NCBI GenBank assembly: GCA_017509155.1 | Contig: JAFWQE010000221.1 | Span: 1-37,689 of the forward strand | Length of the DNA stretch: 37,689 nucleotides | Direction: 5' to 3' | Source: Prevotella sp. | Lineage (GTDB): Bacteria; Bacteroidota; Bacteroidia; Bacteroidales; Bacteroidaceae | Shown: piece after piece, positions 14,897 through 23,325 of the stretch | Layout of the letters: each line of letters begins with the position of its first letter | How positions within the stretch are numbered: the first letter of the stretch is position 1 | Notes under the pieces: generated by a model | Told to the model about the DNA's origin: nothing | The model's input: only the letters and a program-made list of their open reading frames with translations | The model's database searches: none | Program-made: the position numbers and the translations under genes

Positions 14897-16174
14897 ATGT
14901 CTGAAGTAGACTTACCTTTGATAGTAGGCATTCTCGTCTCGGTGCTGTTCTCCGGATTCTTTTCCGGCATGGAGATAGCATTCGTGTCGAGCAATCGTAT
15001 GCAGGCAGAGGTGGATCGCGACAAGCAAGGCATCGCACGGCGACCTTTGCAGGTGTTCTATCGACATCCCAACAACTTTGTCAGCACCATGCTCGTGGGC
15101 AACAACATCGTGCTTGTGGTCTATGGCATACTCATCGCCATTCTCTTCGACAATACCATCTTCCGTGGACTCGACGATGCGCTGACCGTCATGCTCGACA
15201 CGATTCTCAGCACTATCATCATCCTTTTTACGGGTGAGTTTCTCCCGAAGATTCTCTTTAAGTCGAACCCCAACCGGATGCTCACCATCTTTGCCTTCCC
15301 GGCATTCATCCTCTACATCATCCTTTGGCCCATTTCTCGGTTCAGCACTTTCCTTTCGAGGCTGATGCTCAGGCTTGTAGGTGTGAAGATTCCCAAGGAG
15401 GAAAAAGACGAGGAGTTCTCCAAGCTTGACCTTGACTACCTGGTGCAGTCGAGCATTGACAATGCCAAGAATGAAGACGACATTGAGGAAGAAGTGAAGA
15501 TTTTCCAGAATGCCCTTGAATTTGCCGATTGCAAGGTGCGCGACTGCATGGTTCCTCGAACGGAAATATGTGCCGTTGAAGACACCTGCGGCATGGACGA
15601 GCTGATGACCGTGTTTGTGGAAAACGGAAAGTCGAAGATCATCGTTTTCCACGATGACATCGACCATATTGTCGGATATGTCCATTCCTCAGAGATGTTC
15701 CGTGTCAACAAGGACAGCTTCCATCTGGCTGATCACATACAGAAGATGCCCTACGTGCCCGAAACGATGACTGCCCGCCGCCTGATGCAAACCTTTCTTC
15801 AGCAGAAGAAATCGCTTGCCGTGGTGGTTGATGAGTTCGGGGGTACCAGTGGCATTGTCTCGCTCGAAGACATCGTTGAGGAGATATTCGGTGAGATAGA
15901 AGACGAGCACGACAATTCAAGCTATACAGCCAAGAAAGTGGCCGACAATGAGTATGTGCTTTCGGCTCGACTTGAGATTGACAAGGTGAACGAAATGTTC
16001 GGTCTGGAATTGCCCGAAAGTGAGGAATATATGACCGTGGGCGGACTCATTCTGCACGAATTCCAGAGTTTCCCGAAACTTAACGAAATCGTGCATATTG
16101 GACGCTTTGAGTTCAAGATTATCAAGAATACAATGACCAAAATAGAGCTCGTAAGGCTGAAAGTAGACGAATAA
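14897..16174 (+). CDS. CNNM/CorC-type membrane protein with CBS pair
   Basis: 425 residues. The CNNM transmembrane domain covers about 1-200: LPLIVGILVSVLFSGFFSGME, the family signature FFSGMEIAFVSSNR and TGEFLPKILFKSNPNRM. A CBS-domain pair follows (about 210-335, with the typical linker start VRDCMVPRTEICAV and VVVDEFGGTSGIVSLEDIVE). The CorC_HlyC domain ends the protein (about 350-425, VGGLILHEFQSFPKLNE). This family is annotated as hemolysin or GldE-like; members are linked to Mg2+ (or Co2+) export, and in gliding Bacteroidetes GldE supports motility. No hemolytic role should be assumed. It starts 34 bp after lptC and is likely cotranscribed. Confidence 0.88.
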   Translation: MSEVDLPLIVGILVSVLFSGFFSGMEIAFVSSNRMQAEVDRDKQGIARRPLQVFYRHPNNFVSTMLVGNNIVLVVYGILIAILFDNTIFRGLDDALTVMLDTILSTIIILFTGEFLPKILFKSNPNRMLTIFAFPAFILYIILWPISRFSTFLSRLMLRLVGVKIPKEEKDEEFSKLDLDYLVQSSIDNAKNEDDIEEEVKIFQNALEFADCKVRDCMVPRTEICAVEDTCGMDELMTVFVENGKSKIIVFHDDIDHIVGYVHSSEMFRVNKDSFHLADHIQKMPYVPETMTARRLMQTFLQQKKSLAVVVDEFGGTSGIVSLEDIVEEIFGEIEDEHDNSSYTAKKVADNEYVLSARLEIDKVNEMFGLELPESEEYMTVGGLILHEFQSFPKLNEIVHIGRFEFKIIKNTMTKIELVRLKVDE

Positions 16175-16193
16175 AACAACTTTTCCCGTTTTT

Positions 16194-16227
16194 TTTGTCG
16201 CTGTTTGCTTTATTTTTTGTAATTTTG
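16194..16227 (+). promoter_or_regulatory. Promoter of the PpiD-like gene
   Basis: TAATTTTG at 16220-16227 with TTTG at 16194-16197 (22-bp gap). It gives a leader of about 100 nt before the ATG at 16336. The leader is A-rich near the start codon, as is usual in this phylum. Confidence 0.5.
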
Positions 16228-16335
16228 TCCCCGTTTTAGGCAAAAGAGCAAATAAGCAATGCCCGGAAAGCCCAAACGGCCGCTCAAATGGCCAAAGAAC
16301 AGATAATTAATAAATAACAAAACAAATAAGAAAAA

Positions 16336-18480
16336 ATGGCAGCAATTGGAAAAATCAGAAGCTGGGGGCCCGTGCTCGTTGGAGTCATTGGTCTGGCCCT
16401 CTTTGCATTCATTGCCGAGGAGCTGTTCCGCTCATGCGACAGCATGAAAAACCAGGAACGCCAGCAGATCGGCGAAGTGTTAGGTAAGAAAATCGATTAT
16501 CAGGAGTACCAGAAACTCTTCGAAGAGTATCAGGAAGTCATCAAGTTGACTCAGGGTACCGACAACCTCACCGACGAACAGTCGAATCAGGTGAAGGACA
16601 TGGTATGGAACTCGTATGTCCAGAGCGTTCTCATCGCTGATGAAGCTGAGAAACTCGGTCTTACCGTTACCGACGAGGAAATGATGAACATTTTCAAGCA
16701 GGGCACCAACCCCATGCTGATGAACACACCGTTTGTCAACCAGCAGACAGGACGTTTCGACCTTAGCCTCTTGCAGCGCTTCCGCAATGAGTACAAGAAT
16801 GTTGCTCAGCAGGGACAGCAGGTTGCCGAGCAGTATCGTAGCCTTAACAACTACTGGACATTCATTGAGAAGAATATCCGTCAGCAGACGCTGGCTCAGA
16901 AGTATCAAGCTCTTCTCGGAGCTTGCTTCCTCTCAAACCCCGTGGCTGCTAAGGCCGCTTTCCAGGCAGAGAACGAAGAGAGCGACATTGAGCTTGCTTC
17001 TATCGCCTACACGACTATCAAGGACGATCAGGTGAAGGTGACAGATGCCGACCTGAAGGCTAAGTATGAAGAGCAGAAAATACGCTTCAACCAACTCGCC
17101 GAGACACGCGACATCAAGTATGTTGCCATCAAAGTGCAGGCTTCTCCGACAGACCGCGCCAAGCTCGATAGTGACATCAAGGCATTCACGGCTCAGCTCA
17201 CAGAGGCTGCCGATCCTACTGAGGTCATTCGCAAGAGCGGTTCACTCGTGACTTACGCCGGTATTCCTCAGACAAAGGCTGCGTTCCCCTTCGACATCGC
17301 TTCTAAGCTCGATTCCATGGCCGTTGGTTCTGTTTCGGCTCCCGTAGTCAATTCCAACGACAACACCATCAATGTCATCAAGCTTATGGCTAAGCAGCAG
17401 TTGCCCGACTCTATCGAGTTCCGTGCCATTACTGTTGCCGGTGCTGACATGGCTGCCGTTCGTAAGTCGGCCGATAGCATCTACAATGCCATTCAGGGTG
17501 GTGCAGACTTCGAAGCTGTTGCCAAGAACTACGGCCAGACTGGTGCCAAGACTTGGATAACAAGTGCACAGCAGAATTCTTCTGCCGGTGACAAGGACAC
17601 ACGTACCTATATTGAGACGCTTAACACCTCTGAGGTGAATGCACTGAAGAACCTCCAGCTGACAAATGCCAGCCTTGTGCTTCAGGTTACTGCACGTCGT
17701 GCCATGACCGACAAGTACACAGCTGCTGTCATCAAGAAGCCCATCACCTTCTCGAACGAAACCTATAATGCAGCCTACAACAAGTTCTCACAATATGTAA
17801 GCGAGAACCAGACGCTTGAAGGTCTTGAGAAGAATGCACAGAAGTACGGATACACCGTTGAAGAACTTTCTGGAATACAGAGCAACGTGCATTACATCAA
17901 CAATATCCGTGGCACTCGCGATGCTCTGAAGTGGCTCTTCGAGGCTAAGGAAGGCGATGTTTCTCCGCTCTATGAGTGTGGCGACAATGATCAGATGCTG
18001 GTTCTTGTTTGCAAGAACATCAACAAGAAAGGATATACGCCTTATACCAACGAACAGGTCAACGCCTATCTGAAGGCTGAGGTCATCAAGGACAAGAAGG
18101 CCGAGCAGATCATGGCAAAGCTGAAGGGAGTGAACTCTATTGATGCAGCTCGCAAGCAAGGTGCCATCGTTACGGATGTGCCTCAGGTGACCTTTGCAGC
18201 TCCTGTCTATGTGCAGACCACAGGTGCCAGTGAGCCCGCCCTCGGAGGTGCAATAGCAGCTACAAAGCCCGGTACCTTCAGTAAGGCTCCCGTGAAGGGC
18301 AATGGCGGCGTTTATCTCTTCTCTGTGAAGAACCGTAAGATGCGCGAAGGTGCAAAGTTCGATGAGAAAGCACAGGAAAAGCAGTTGCAGCAGCGTGCCG
18401 CTCAGCGTGCCATGCAGATGTCGATGCAGCAGCTCTACGAAAATGCTGACATCACCGACAACCGTTACCTCTTCTTCTAA
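16336..18480 (+). CDS. PpiD-like periplasmic peptidyl-prolyl isomerase/chaperone
   Basis: 714 residues. One membrane helix near the N-terminus (PVLVGVIGLALFAFIAEELF, about 11-30) anchors it in the inner membrane. It is followed by a SurA_N-like helical chaperone region (about 45-230; GEVLGKKIDYQEYQKLFEEY, ADEAEKLGLTVTDEEMMNIF) and one or two parvulin-like regions (about 240-480; RDIKYVAIKVQAS, FRAITVAGADMAAVRKSADS, GGADFEAVAKNYG) that look divergent. This order is that of PpiD, which helps newly exported proteins fold at the Sec translocon. Another helical part and a Gln/Met-rich C-terminus follow. It has its own promoter, and its end is marked by a strong hairpin at 18503. Confidence 0.85.
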   Translation: MAAIGKIRSWGPVLVGVIGLALFAFIAEELFRSCDSMKNQERQQIGEVLGKKIDYQEYQKLFEEYQEVIKLTQGTDNLTDEQSNQVKDMVWNSYVQSVLIADEAEKLGLTVTDEEMMNIFKQGTNPMLMNTPFVNQQTGRFDLSLLQRFRNEYKNVAQQGQQVAEQYRSLNNYWTFIEKNIRQQTLAQKYQALLGACFLSNPVAAKAAFQAENEESDIELASIAYTTIKDDQVKVTDADLKAKYEEQKIRFNQLAETRDIKYVAIKVQASPTDRAKLDSDIKAFTAQLTEAADPTEVIRKSGSLVTYAGIPQTKAAFPFDIASKLDSMAVGSVSAPVVNSNDNTINVIKLMAKQQLPDSIEFRAITVAGADMAAVRKSADSIYNAIQGGADFEAVAKNYGQTGAKTWITSAQQNSSAGDKDTRTYIETLNTSEVNALKNLQLTNASLVLQVTARRAMTDKYTAAVIKKPITFSNETYNAAYNKFSQYVSENQTLEGLEKNAQKYGYTVEELSGIQSNVHYINNIRGTRDALKWLFEAKEGDVSPLYECGDNDQMLVLVCKNINKKGYTPYTNEQVNAYLKAEVIKDKKAEQIMAKLKGVNSIDAARKQGAIVTDVPQVTFAAPVYVQTTGASEPALGGAIAATKPGTFSKAPVKGNGGVYLFSVKNRKMREGAKFDEKAQEKQLQQRAAQRAMQMSMQQLYENADITDNRYLFF

Positions 18481-18502
18481 GCGACGTCATCCAGCCATCA
18501 AT

Positions 18503-18544
18503 CACCAAAGGGTGTACACATGCAAATGTGTACACCCTTTGGTG
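18503..18544 (+). terminator. Perfect 19-bp hairpin terminator after the PpiD-like gene
   Basis: 18503-18521 and 18526-18544 are perfect 19-bp reverse complements around the 4-nt loop GCAA (a GNRA tetraloop). The stop of the PpiD-like gene is 22 bp upstream. Only TTTAT follows the stem, so the U-tract is weak for such a strong hairpin. Confidence 0.75.
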
Positions 18545-18624
18545 TTTATGTAGTATGCTGTCAGAATGGCGCAGTATAGATGCAGTCAGCGCCACATTTT
18601 TCTGCCGGAAAAAGTTGTTTTTTC

Positions 18625-18679
18625 TGCCAAATAAACTAACTTTGTTTGCCAAATAAACTCATTCTATCTGGCAAACAAA
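18625..18679. repeat. TGCCAAATAAACT direct repeat with overlapping hairpin
   Basis: TGCCAAATAAACT occurs at 18625-18637 and 18647-18659 (22-bp period). The second copy overlaps an inverted repeat TTTGTTTGCCA (18641-18651) / TGGCAAACAAA (18669-18679) with perfect 11-bp arms. Confidence 0.65.
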
Positions 18680-18694
18680 TCTATACCATCTATC

Positions 18695-18760
18695 ATTCCC
18701 TCATCTTTCATCAATCATTCCTTCATCCTTCATCTATCATCCTTCATCTATTATCCTCCA
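18695..18760. repeat. CATCCTTCATC simple-repeat cluster
   Basis: Irregular repeats of TTCATC and CCTTCATC, the reverse complement of the GATGAAGG cluster at 1376-1477 and similar to the piece inside tamB (about 27948-28004). No coding role is likely here. Confidence 0.7.
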
Positions 18761-18803
18761 ACTCGAGAACGGTAGAGCGTCGATGCCACGATCGTGAAGA
18801 CAC

Positions 18804-18834
18804 AAAAAAACCGCTGACTCTAACGAGCCAGCGG
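18804..18834 (-). terminator. Intrinsic terminator of the small lipoprotein gene
   Basis: On the minus strand CCGCTGGCTC, loop GTTA and GAGTCAGCGG form a 10-bp stem with one G-T wobble, followed by seven T. It lies about 32 bp beyond the stop codon at 18867. Confidence 0.85.
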
Positions 18835-18866
18835 CATTCTCTCTTTTTCTGTTCAAGCTTATCAGC

Positions 18867-19052
18867 TTACTTTGCGCTATCAGCAGGAGCAGCGGCGCTG
18901 TCAGCGGGAGCAGCAACAGTGCTGTCAGGAGTAGCAGTTGAATCAACAACCTCTACTGCGGGCTCTTCAACAGGAGCTTCAACCTTCTTCTCATTGCAAG
19001 ATGCGAAAGAAATAGCTGCGAAAGCTACGAACATCAAAACTAACTTTTTCAT
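18867..19052 (-). CDS. Small lipoprotein with Ala/Asp/Pro/Ser-rich tail
   Basis: 61 residues from ATG 19052. The frame is open 10 codons further up, but MKKLVLMFVAFAAISFASC is a textbook lipoprotein signal, with C19 the lipidated cysteine. The mature protein is only about 43 residues, low in complexity: acidic/proline-rich VEAPVEEPAVEVVDS, then repeats of the APADSA kind. No fold is expected. Such tiny lipoproteins are frequent in Bacteroidales and their roles are mostly unknown; a spacer or envelope-associated role is possible. It has its own promoter element (19105-19112) and terminator (18804-18834), so it is monocistronic. Confidence 0.8.
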   Translation of the reverse strand: MKKLVLMFVAFAAISFASCNEKKVEAPVEEPAVEVVDSTATPDSTVAAPADSAAAPADSAK

Positions 19053-19104
19053 TTTCTTTGCTTTTTTAAATCTGTAAAACAATCATTTGTTTATTAAAAC
19101 GATG

Positions 19105-19112
19105 CAAAGGTA
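19105..19112 (-). promoter_or_regulatory. Promoter -7 element of the small lipoprotein gene
   Basis: CAAAGGTA on the plus strand reads TACCTTTG on the minus strand, a match to TAnnTTTG. It gives a leader of about 45 nt before the ATG at 19052. No clear -33 box is seen. Confidence 0.5.
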
Positions 19113-19300
19113 AGCATTTTTTCGATACGTTGTTCTTTTTTTTGCGTTTTTTTTTAGTCGAAATTGTAACTTTTTTGCAAGTGTCTGATTATCAGTTACT
19201 TTTGAATTGTTAATTAATATTAAGAGCTATCTCTTTCCTTGGAAAACGATGAAAAACGCGTTTTTGTGCTCGATAACAAACAAAAAATGATGACGTTTTT

Positions 19301-19332
19301 TTTGGGTGTGTCGATAGTTTGAAGTAACTTTG
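19301..19332 (+). promoter_or_regulatory. Promoter of the mtaB operon
   Basis: TTTG at 19301-19304 and TAACTTTG at 19325-19332 are separated by 20 bp, an exact fit to the Bacteroidetes consensus. The ATG at 19352 is about 14 nt from the predicted start of transcription. The rest of the 19053-19300 gap is AT-rich and shows nothing else. Confidence 0.65.
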
Positions 19333-19351
19333 CAGCATAATATAATAATGT

Positions 19352-20707
19352 ATGATAGACAGCAGTGCTTTTCAGGGCAAGACCGCCGCATATCTGACGC
19401 TTGGATGTAAACTCAATTTCTCTGAGACTTCTACATTTGGAAGGATGCTTGAAGAGATGGGTGTACGTCCTGTCAAGAAAGGTGAGCATGCTGATATCTG
19501 CCTGATCAATACATGTTCTGTTACCGAGGTAGCCGACCGCAAATGTCGTCAGGCCATTCATCGAATAGTGAGAGAGCATCCTGGCGCTTTTGTCGTTGTT
19601 ACAGGATGCTATGCACAGCTTGAGGCAGTAGAGGTAAGCCAGATAGATGGCGTTGACCTGGTTTTAGGCAGCAATGAGAAAGCCAATCTGATACAATACC
19701 TTAGTGACGCTTGGTCGGAGAAGTTGGCAGACAAAGAGAATAACGGAGCGCTTCACCTACACCACAGAGTGGAAAAGACTAAGGACATCAAGACCTTTGC
19801 TCCCAGTTGTTCGCGTGGCAACCGCACCCGTTTCTTCCTGAAAGTGCAGGATGGATGCGACTATTTCTGCACCTATTGTACCATTCCCTTTGCACGTGGG
19901 TTCAGTCGAAATCCCAGTATCGCTTCATTGGTTGAGCAAGCCAAACAGGCAGCTATGGAAGGCGGAAAAGAGATTGTGCTCACCGGTGTCAATATCGGAA
20001 CCTTTGGCAAGACAACAGGCGAGAGTTTCCTTGACCTTGTGAAGGCGCTTGACGATGTGGAAGGTATCAGCCGATACCGCATCAGTAGTCTGGAACCCGA
20101 CTTGCTGACAGACGAACTGATAGCCTATTGTGCGCGAAGCAGGGCATTCATGCCTCACTTCCATATACCCCTACAGAGCGGTAGCGATGAGGTGCTGAAA
20201 CTGATGCACCGGCGCTACGACAAAGCTTTATTCGCCCATAAGATAGAACTCATTCGTGAAATGATGCCCGACGCCTTTATCGGAGTGGACGTTATGGTGG
20301 GCACGCGCGGTGAACGGCCAGAGTTGTTTGAGGAGTGCTACGACTTCCTGAAGGGACTTGATGTCACTCAGCTCCATGTGTTCCCCTATTCAGAGCGACC
20401 GGGAACGGCGGCGCTGAAGATTCCTCTTGTTGTGAGCGATGCCGAGAAGAAAAGGCGCAGCAAACGACTGCTTGACTTGTCGGACGAAAAGACCCAGGCT
20501 TTCTATGCCCGCCATATAGGCCAGGAGGCCGAGGTGTTGTTTGAGAAATCCACACGCGGAAGAGCTGTTCATGGCTTTACGCGAAACTATATCCGTACTG
20601 AACTCGTCATGGACGATGCCAAGGCAGACTATGATAACCAGCTGTTACGGGTGAGGTTGGGAGCGTTTAATCACGACAAAACGGCCCTTAGAGCCACAAT
20701 AATATAG
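19352..20707 (+). CDS. mtaB: tRNA t6A37 methylthiotransferase MtaB
   Basis: 451 residues. It adds a methylthio group to t6A37 of tRNA (ms2t6A) using two iron-sulfur clusters. The N-terminal MTTase domain has its three cysteines in LTLGCKLNFSE (C19), LINTCSVTE (C55) and VTGCYAQ (C86). The radical-SAM motif CDYFCTYC is at C169, C173 and C176. GVDVMVGTRGERPE and FPYSERPGTAA are typical of the family, and a TRAM-like end follows (EAEVLFEKSTRGRAVHGFTR). The LGCKLN motif places it with MtaB rather than MiaB or RimO. The glycosyltransferase gene starts 2 bp after its stop, so the two are cotranscribed. Confidence 0.92.
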   Translation: MIDSSAFQGKTAAYLTLGCKLNFSETSTFGRMLEEMGVRPVKKGEHADICLINTCSVTEVADRKCRQAIHRIVREHPGAFVVVTGCYAQLEAVEVSQIDGVDLVLGSNEKANLIQYLSDAWSEKLADKENNGALHLHHRVEKTKDIKTFAPSCSRGNRTRFFLKVQDGCDYFCTYCTIPFARGFSRNPSIASLVEQAKQAAMEGGKEIVLTGVNIGTFGKTTGESFLDLVKALDDVEGISRYRISSLEPDLLTDELIAYCARSRAFMPHFHIPLQSGSDEVLKLMHRRYDKALFAHKIELIREMMPDAFIGVDVMVGTRGERPELFEECYDFLKGLDVTQLHVFPYSERPGTAALKIPLVVSDAEKKRRSKRLLDLSDEKTQAFYARHIGQEAEVLFEKSTRGRAVHGFTRNYIRTELVMDDAKADYDNQLLRVRLGAFNHDKTALRATII

Positions 20708-20709
20708 GT

Positions 20710-21732
20710 ATGGACAAGGTCGCAATCGTCATTCTGAACTGGAACGGTCGGAAAATGCTGGAGCGTTATCTGTCCACGGTGTTGGAACACTCGCGCCGCG
20801 ATGCGGTCACATATGTGGCTGACAATGCCTCAACGGATGATTCGCTCAGCTGGCTTGCTACGCACTATCCAGAAGTGAAGATAATCCGTCTTGACCAGAA
20901 CTGGGGCTTTGCCGATGGCTACAACAAGGCGTTGGCACAGGTTGATGCCGAGTACTTTGTGTTGCTGAACAGTGACGTGGAGGTGACAGACCATTGGCTC
21001 GAACCTCTCATTGACTATATGGACAGCCACACTGACGTGGCGGCATGTCAGCCCAAATTGTTGTCGGTGGCCGACAAGGGATCGTTCGAATATGCGGGTG
21101 CCTGCGGCGGATTCCTTGACCGTCTGGGCTATCCCTTCTGTCGTGGCCGCATTTTCGACACCGTTGAAAAAGATCATGGACAGTACGACGAAGTAGCTGA
21201 TATTCTATGGGCCACCGGTGCCTGTCTGATGATACGTAGTAGCGACTATGCAAGCGTTGGAGGACTTGATGGCCGTTTCTTTGCCCATAGCGAGGAGATA
21301 GACCTCTGCTGGCGGCTTCGTATCAGAGGACGGCGCATTGTATGTGTGCCCAGCAGCAAAGTCTTCCATGTGGGTGGAGGAACGCTGCCCAAGGGAAATC
21401 CGATGAAAACGTACCTGAATTTCCGCAACAACCTGACCATGCTCTACAAGAACCTGCCGGACAATGACCTGAAGCATGTCATGCGAATGCGCTGGCTGCT
21501 CGACCGTCTGGCCGCCATTGAGATGCTGGTGTTGGAGCACAAATGGGGCGATTTCAAGGCCGTTTTGCGAGCACGACGCGACTTCAGGCGTTGGAAACAC
21601 GACTTCGATGCCGACAGGAATGCCCTGCAAACATACGTTGAAAGAGAAATCCCCGAGCGTACGAGCTACAGCATCCTGTGGCAGTATCATGTGAGAGGAA
21701 AGAAGCATTATTCCGACTTAATACATTATTAA
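20710..21732 (+). CDS. Family 2 glycosyltransferase
   Basis: 340 residues, GT-A fold. The N-terminal pattern VAIVILNWNGRKMLERYL, ADNASTDDS, QNWGFADGYN and the DxD-like LLNSDVEV (about residues 80-90) match rhamnosyltransferase-like GT2 enzymes. GACLMIRSSDYASVGGLDGRFFAHSEEIDLCWRLR (in parts) is the usual acceptor-side ED motif. No membrane helix is seen. The substrate cannot be told, but a surface polysaccharide or LPS sugar is likely. It follows mtaB by 2 bp and precedes the glycoside hydrolase-like gene by 9 bp, so the three form an operon. Confidence 0.88.
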   Translation: MDKVAIVILNWNGRKMLERYLSTVLEHSRRDAVTYVADNASTDDSLSWLATHYPEVKIIRLDQNWGFADGYNKALAQVDAEYFVLLNSDVEVTDHWLEPLIDYMDSHTDVAACQPKLLSVADKGSFEYAGACGGFLDRLGYPFCRGRIFDTVEKDHGQYDEVADILWATGACLMIRSSDYASVGGLDGRFFAHSEEIDLCWRLRIRGRRIVCVPSSKVFHVGGGTLPKGNPMKTYLNFRNNLTMLYKNLPDNDLKHVMRMRWLLDRLAAIEMLVLEHKWGDFKAVLRARRDFRRWKHDFDADRNALQTYVEREIPERTSYSILWQYHVRGKKHYSDLIHY

Positions 21733-21741
21733 TATATATAG

Positions 21742-23232
21742 ATGATGAAAAAGAACAAGATAAAGGCGCTTCTTTGCGCCATGTTGATGATGTGCGTGAA
21801 CCAGCCAATGGCAGCTCAGCACAAGCGAGAATTCCGTGGAGCCTGGATTCAGGCAGTGAACGGACAGTGGGTTGGCTTAGGAACCAACAAAATGAAGGAA
21901 ACGCTGACCTATCAGCTCAACGAGTTGCAGAAAGATGGCGTCAACGCCATCATCTTCCAGGTGCGACCCGAGTGCGATGCTCTCTACCAGAGCCGCATTG
22001 AGCCTTGGAGCCGTTTCCTGACTGGAAGCCAAGGCGTTGCCCCAGCGCCTTTCTGGGATCCCTTGGCGTGGATGGTAGACGAATGCCACAAGCGCGGCAT
22101 GGAACTCCACGCATGGATTAACCCTTATCGTGCCAAGACGAAGACAACGAACGAGCTGGCCGCCAACCATGTGGCCCGCTTGCATCCAGACTGGGTGTTC
22201 AGCTACGACGGGCAGCTCATCCTCAACCCAGGCATTCCTGCCTGCCGCACCTATATCTGCCAGGTGACAGCCAACATTCTTCGTCGCTACGATGTGGATG
22301 GACTCCACATTGATGACTATTTCTATCCTTATCCTGTCAGTGGTCAGCAGATACCCGACGACCGTCAGTTCCAGCAATACAACAACGGCATTCGCGACCG
22401 TGGTGACTGGCGCCGCGACAATGTGAACGTGTTCATCAAGCAACTCTATGACACCATCCATGCCGTGAAGCCTTGGGTGAAGTTCGGCGTTTCGCCCTTC
22501 GGCATCTATCGAAACAAGCGCAGTTCAGAAATAGGCAGCCAGACCAATGGACTGCAAAACTACGACGACCTCTATGCCGACGTCCTTATGTGGGTGAACA
22601 ACGGCTGGGTGGACTATCTGGTACCCCAGATCTACTGGGAAATCGGCCATAAGGCTGCCGACTATAAAGAACTGATAGGGTGGTGGAGCCATCACGCCAG
22701 CCGCCGTCCCCTCTTCATCGGAGAAGACGTGGAACGCACGGTGAAGAACAAAGACCCGCAGAACCCCTCTCAGCATCAGCTTCCGGCCAAGATGAGACTC
22801 CATGAGGAGAATCCGCAGGTGGGGGGCTCTGTGCTTTGGTATGCCAAGGCTGCCGTCGACAATATTGGCAACTATGGAACCCTTCTCCGACAGAACTACT
22901 GGCGCTATCCCGCCTTGCAGCCCCTCATGCCTTTCATCGATGACAAGGCTCCGAAGAAAGTGCGCTCTCCAAAGGTCATCAAGACAGACGATGGTCCAGT
23001 GCTCTTCTGGAAGCCCTCACGCGGACAAGGATGGAAAGATGAGTCTGTCCGCTATGTGGTCTATCGTTTCGCACGCGGTGAGAAGGTCAACCTTAACGAC
23101 CCCTCCCACATCGTGTGTGTCACGCAAAACACCTTCTATCGCCTTCCTTCCGCATCGCAACGTAGTGTCTACGTAGTCACAGCCCTCGACAGGATGAGCA
23201 ACGAAAGCAAGGGGAAGAAACGCTCCTATTAG
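21742..23232 (+). CDS. GHL10-type glycoside hydrolase-like lipo/secreted protein
   Basis: 496 residues. An N-terminal signal peptide (KIKALLCAMLMMCVNQPMAA, cut near residue 27) sends it to the periplasm or beyond. The main part (about 30-390) is the GHL10 family (formerly DUF187), a TIM barrel related to family 10-type hydrolases: REFRGAWIQAVNGQWVG, VNAIIFQVRPECDALYQS, LHAWINPYRA, DGLHIDDYFYPYP (likely catalytic acids nearby), VKFGVSPFGIYRN and DYLVPQIYWEIGH. A fibronectin-like C-terminal part (about 410-490) ends the protein. The substrate is not known; family members have been proposed to act on cell-wall or exopolysaccharide glycans. Confidence 0.88.
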   Translation: MMKKNKIKALLCAMLMMCVNQPMAAQHKREFRGAWIQAVNGQWVGLGTNKMKETLTYQLNELQKDGVNAIIFQVRPECDALYQSRIEPWSRFLTGSQGVAPAPFWDPLAWMVDECHKRGMELHAWINPYRAKTKTTNELAANHVARLHPDWVFSYDGQLILNPGIPACRTYICQVTANILRRYDVDGLHIDDYFYPYPVSGQQIPDDRQFQQYNNGIRDRGDWRRDNVNVFIKQLYDTIHAVKPWVKFGVSPFGIYRNKRSSEIGSQTNGLQNYDDLYADVLMWVNNGWVDYLVPQIYWEIGHKAADYKELIGWWSHHASRRPLFIGEDVERTVKNKDPQNPSQHQLPAKMRLHEENPQVGGSVLWYAKAAVDNIGNYGTLLRQNYWRYPALQPLMPFIDDKAPKKVRSPKVIKTDDGPVLFWKPSRGQGWKDESVRYVVYRFARGEKVNLNDPSHIVCVTQNTFYRLPSASQRSVYVVTALDRMSNESKGKKRSY

Positions 23233-23260
23233 AGCGCCAAAAGGGTGAAAACCTAAGATT

Positions 23261-23288
23261 CTTCACTCTTCATTCTTCATTCTTCACT
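23261..23288. repeat. TTCACTC/TTCATTC simple repeat at the dapA promoter
   Basis: Short tandem TTCACTC and TTCATTC units lie between the glycoside hydrolase-like gene and dapA. They occupy the place where the -33 box of dapA should be. Similar units make up the inverted repeat at the right end of the window. Confidence 0.6.
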
Positions 23289-23297
23289 TTTTTTCTT

Positions 23298-23305
23298 ACC
23301 TTTGC
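23298..23305 (+). promoter_or_regulatory. Promoter -7 element of dapA
   Basis: TACCTTTG matches TAnnTTTG and lies 20 bp before the ATG at 23326. No TTTG -33 box is present; the position is filled by TTCATTC repeats. Confidence 0.55.
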
Positions 23306-23325
23306 ACCCATCATTTAAATCAATT

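Larger units (their letters stand above)
18481..18866. other. Intergenic region with terminators and repeats
   Basis: No gene on the plus strand is credible. The region holds the 19-bp hairpin (18503-18544), TGCCAAATAAACT repeats and a hairpin (18602-18679), a CATCCTTCATC simple-repeat cluster (18695-18760) and the minus-strand terminator (18804-18834). A TAACTTTG at 18637-18644 looks like a promoter element but nothing follows it. Confidence 0.6.

Noticed and set aside
14912-15685. 257-codon minus-strand ORF
   Set aside because: It is antisense to the CNNM/CorC-type gene and has no recognisable features.
18637-18644. TAACTTTG promoter-like element on the plus strand
   Set aside because: No -33 box at the right distance and no plus-strand gene follows before the next real promoter.
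18646-19077. 143-codon plus-strand ORF with an Ala/Ser-rich end
   Set aside because: It crosses simple repeats and a terminator and then runs antisense through the small lipoprotein gene.
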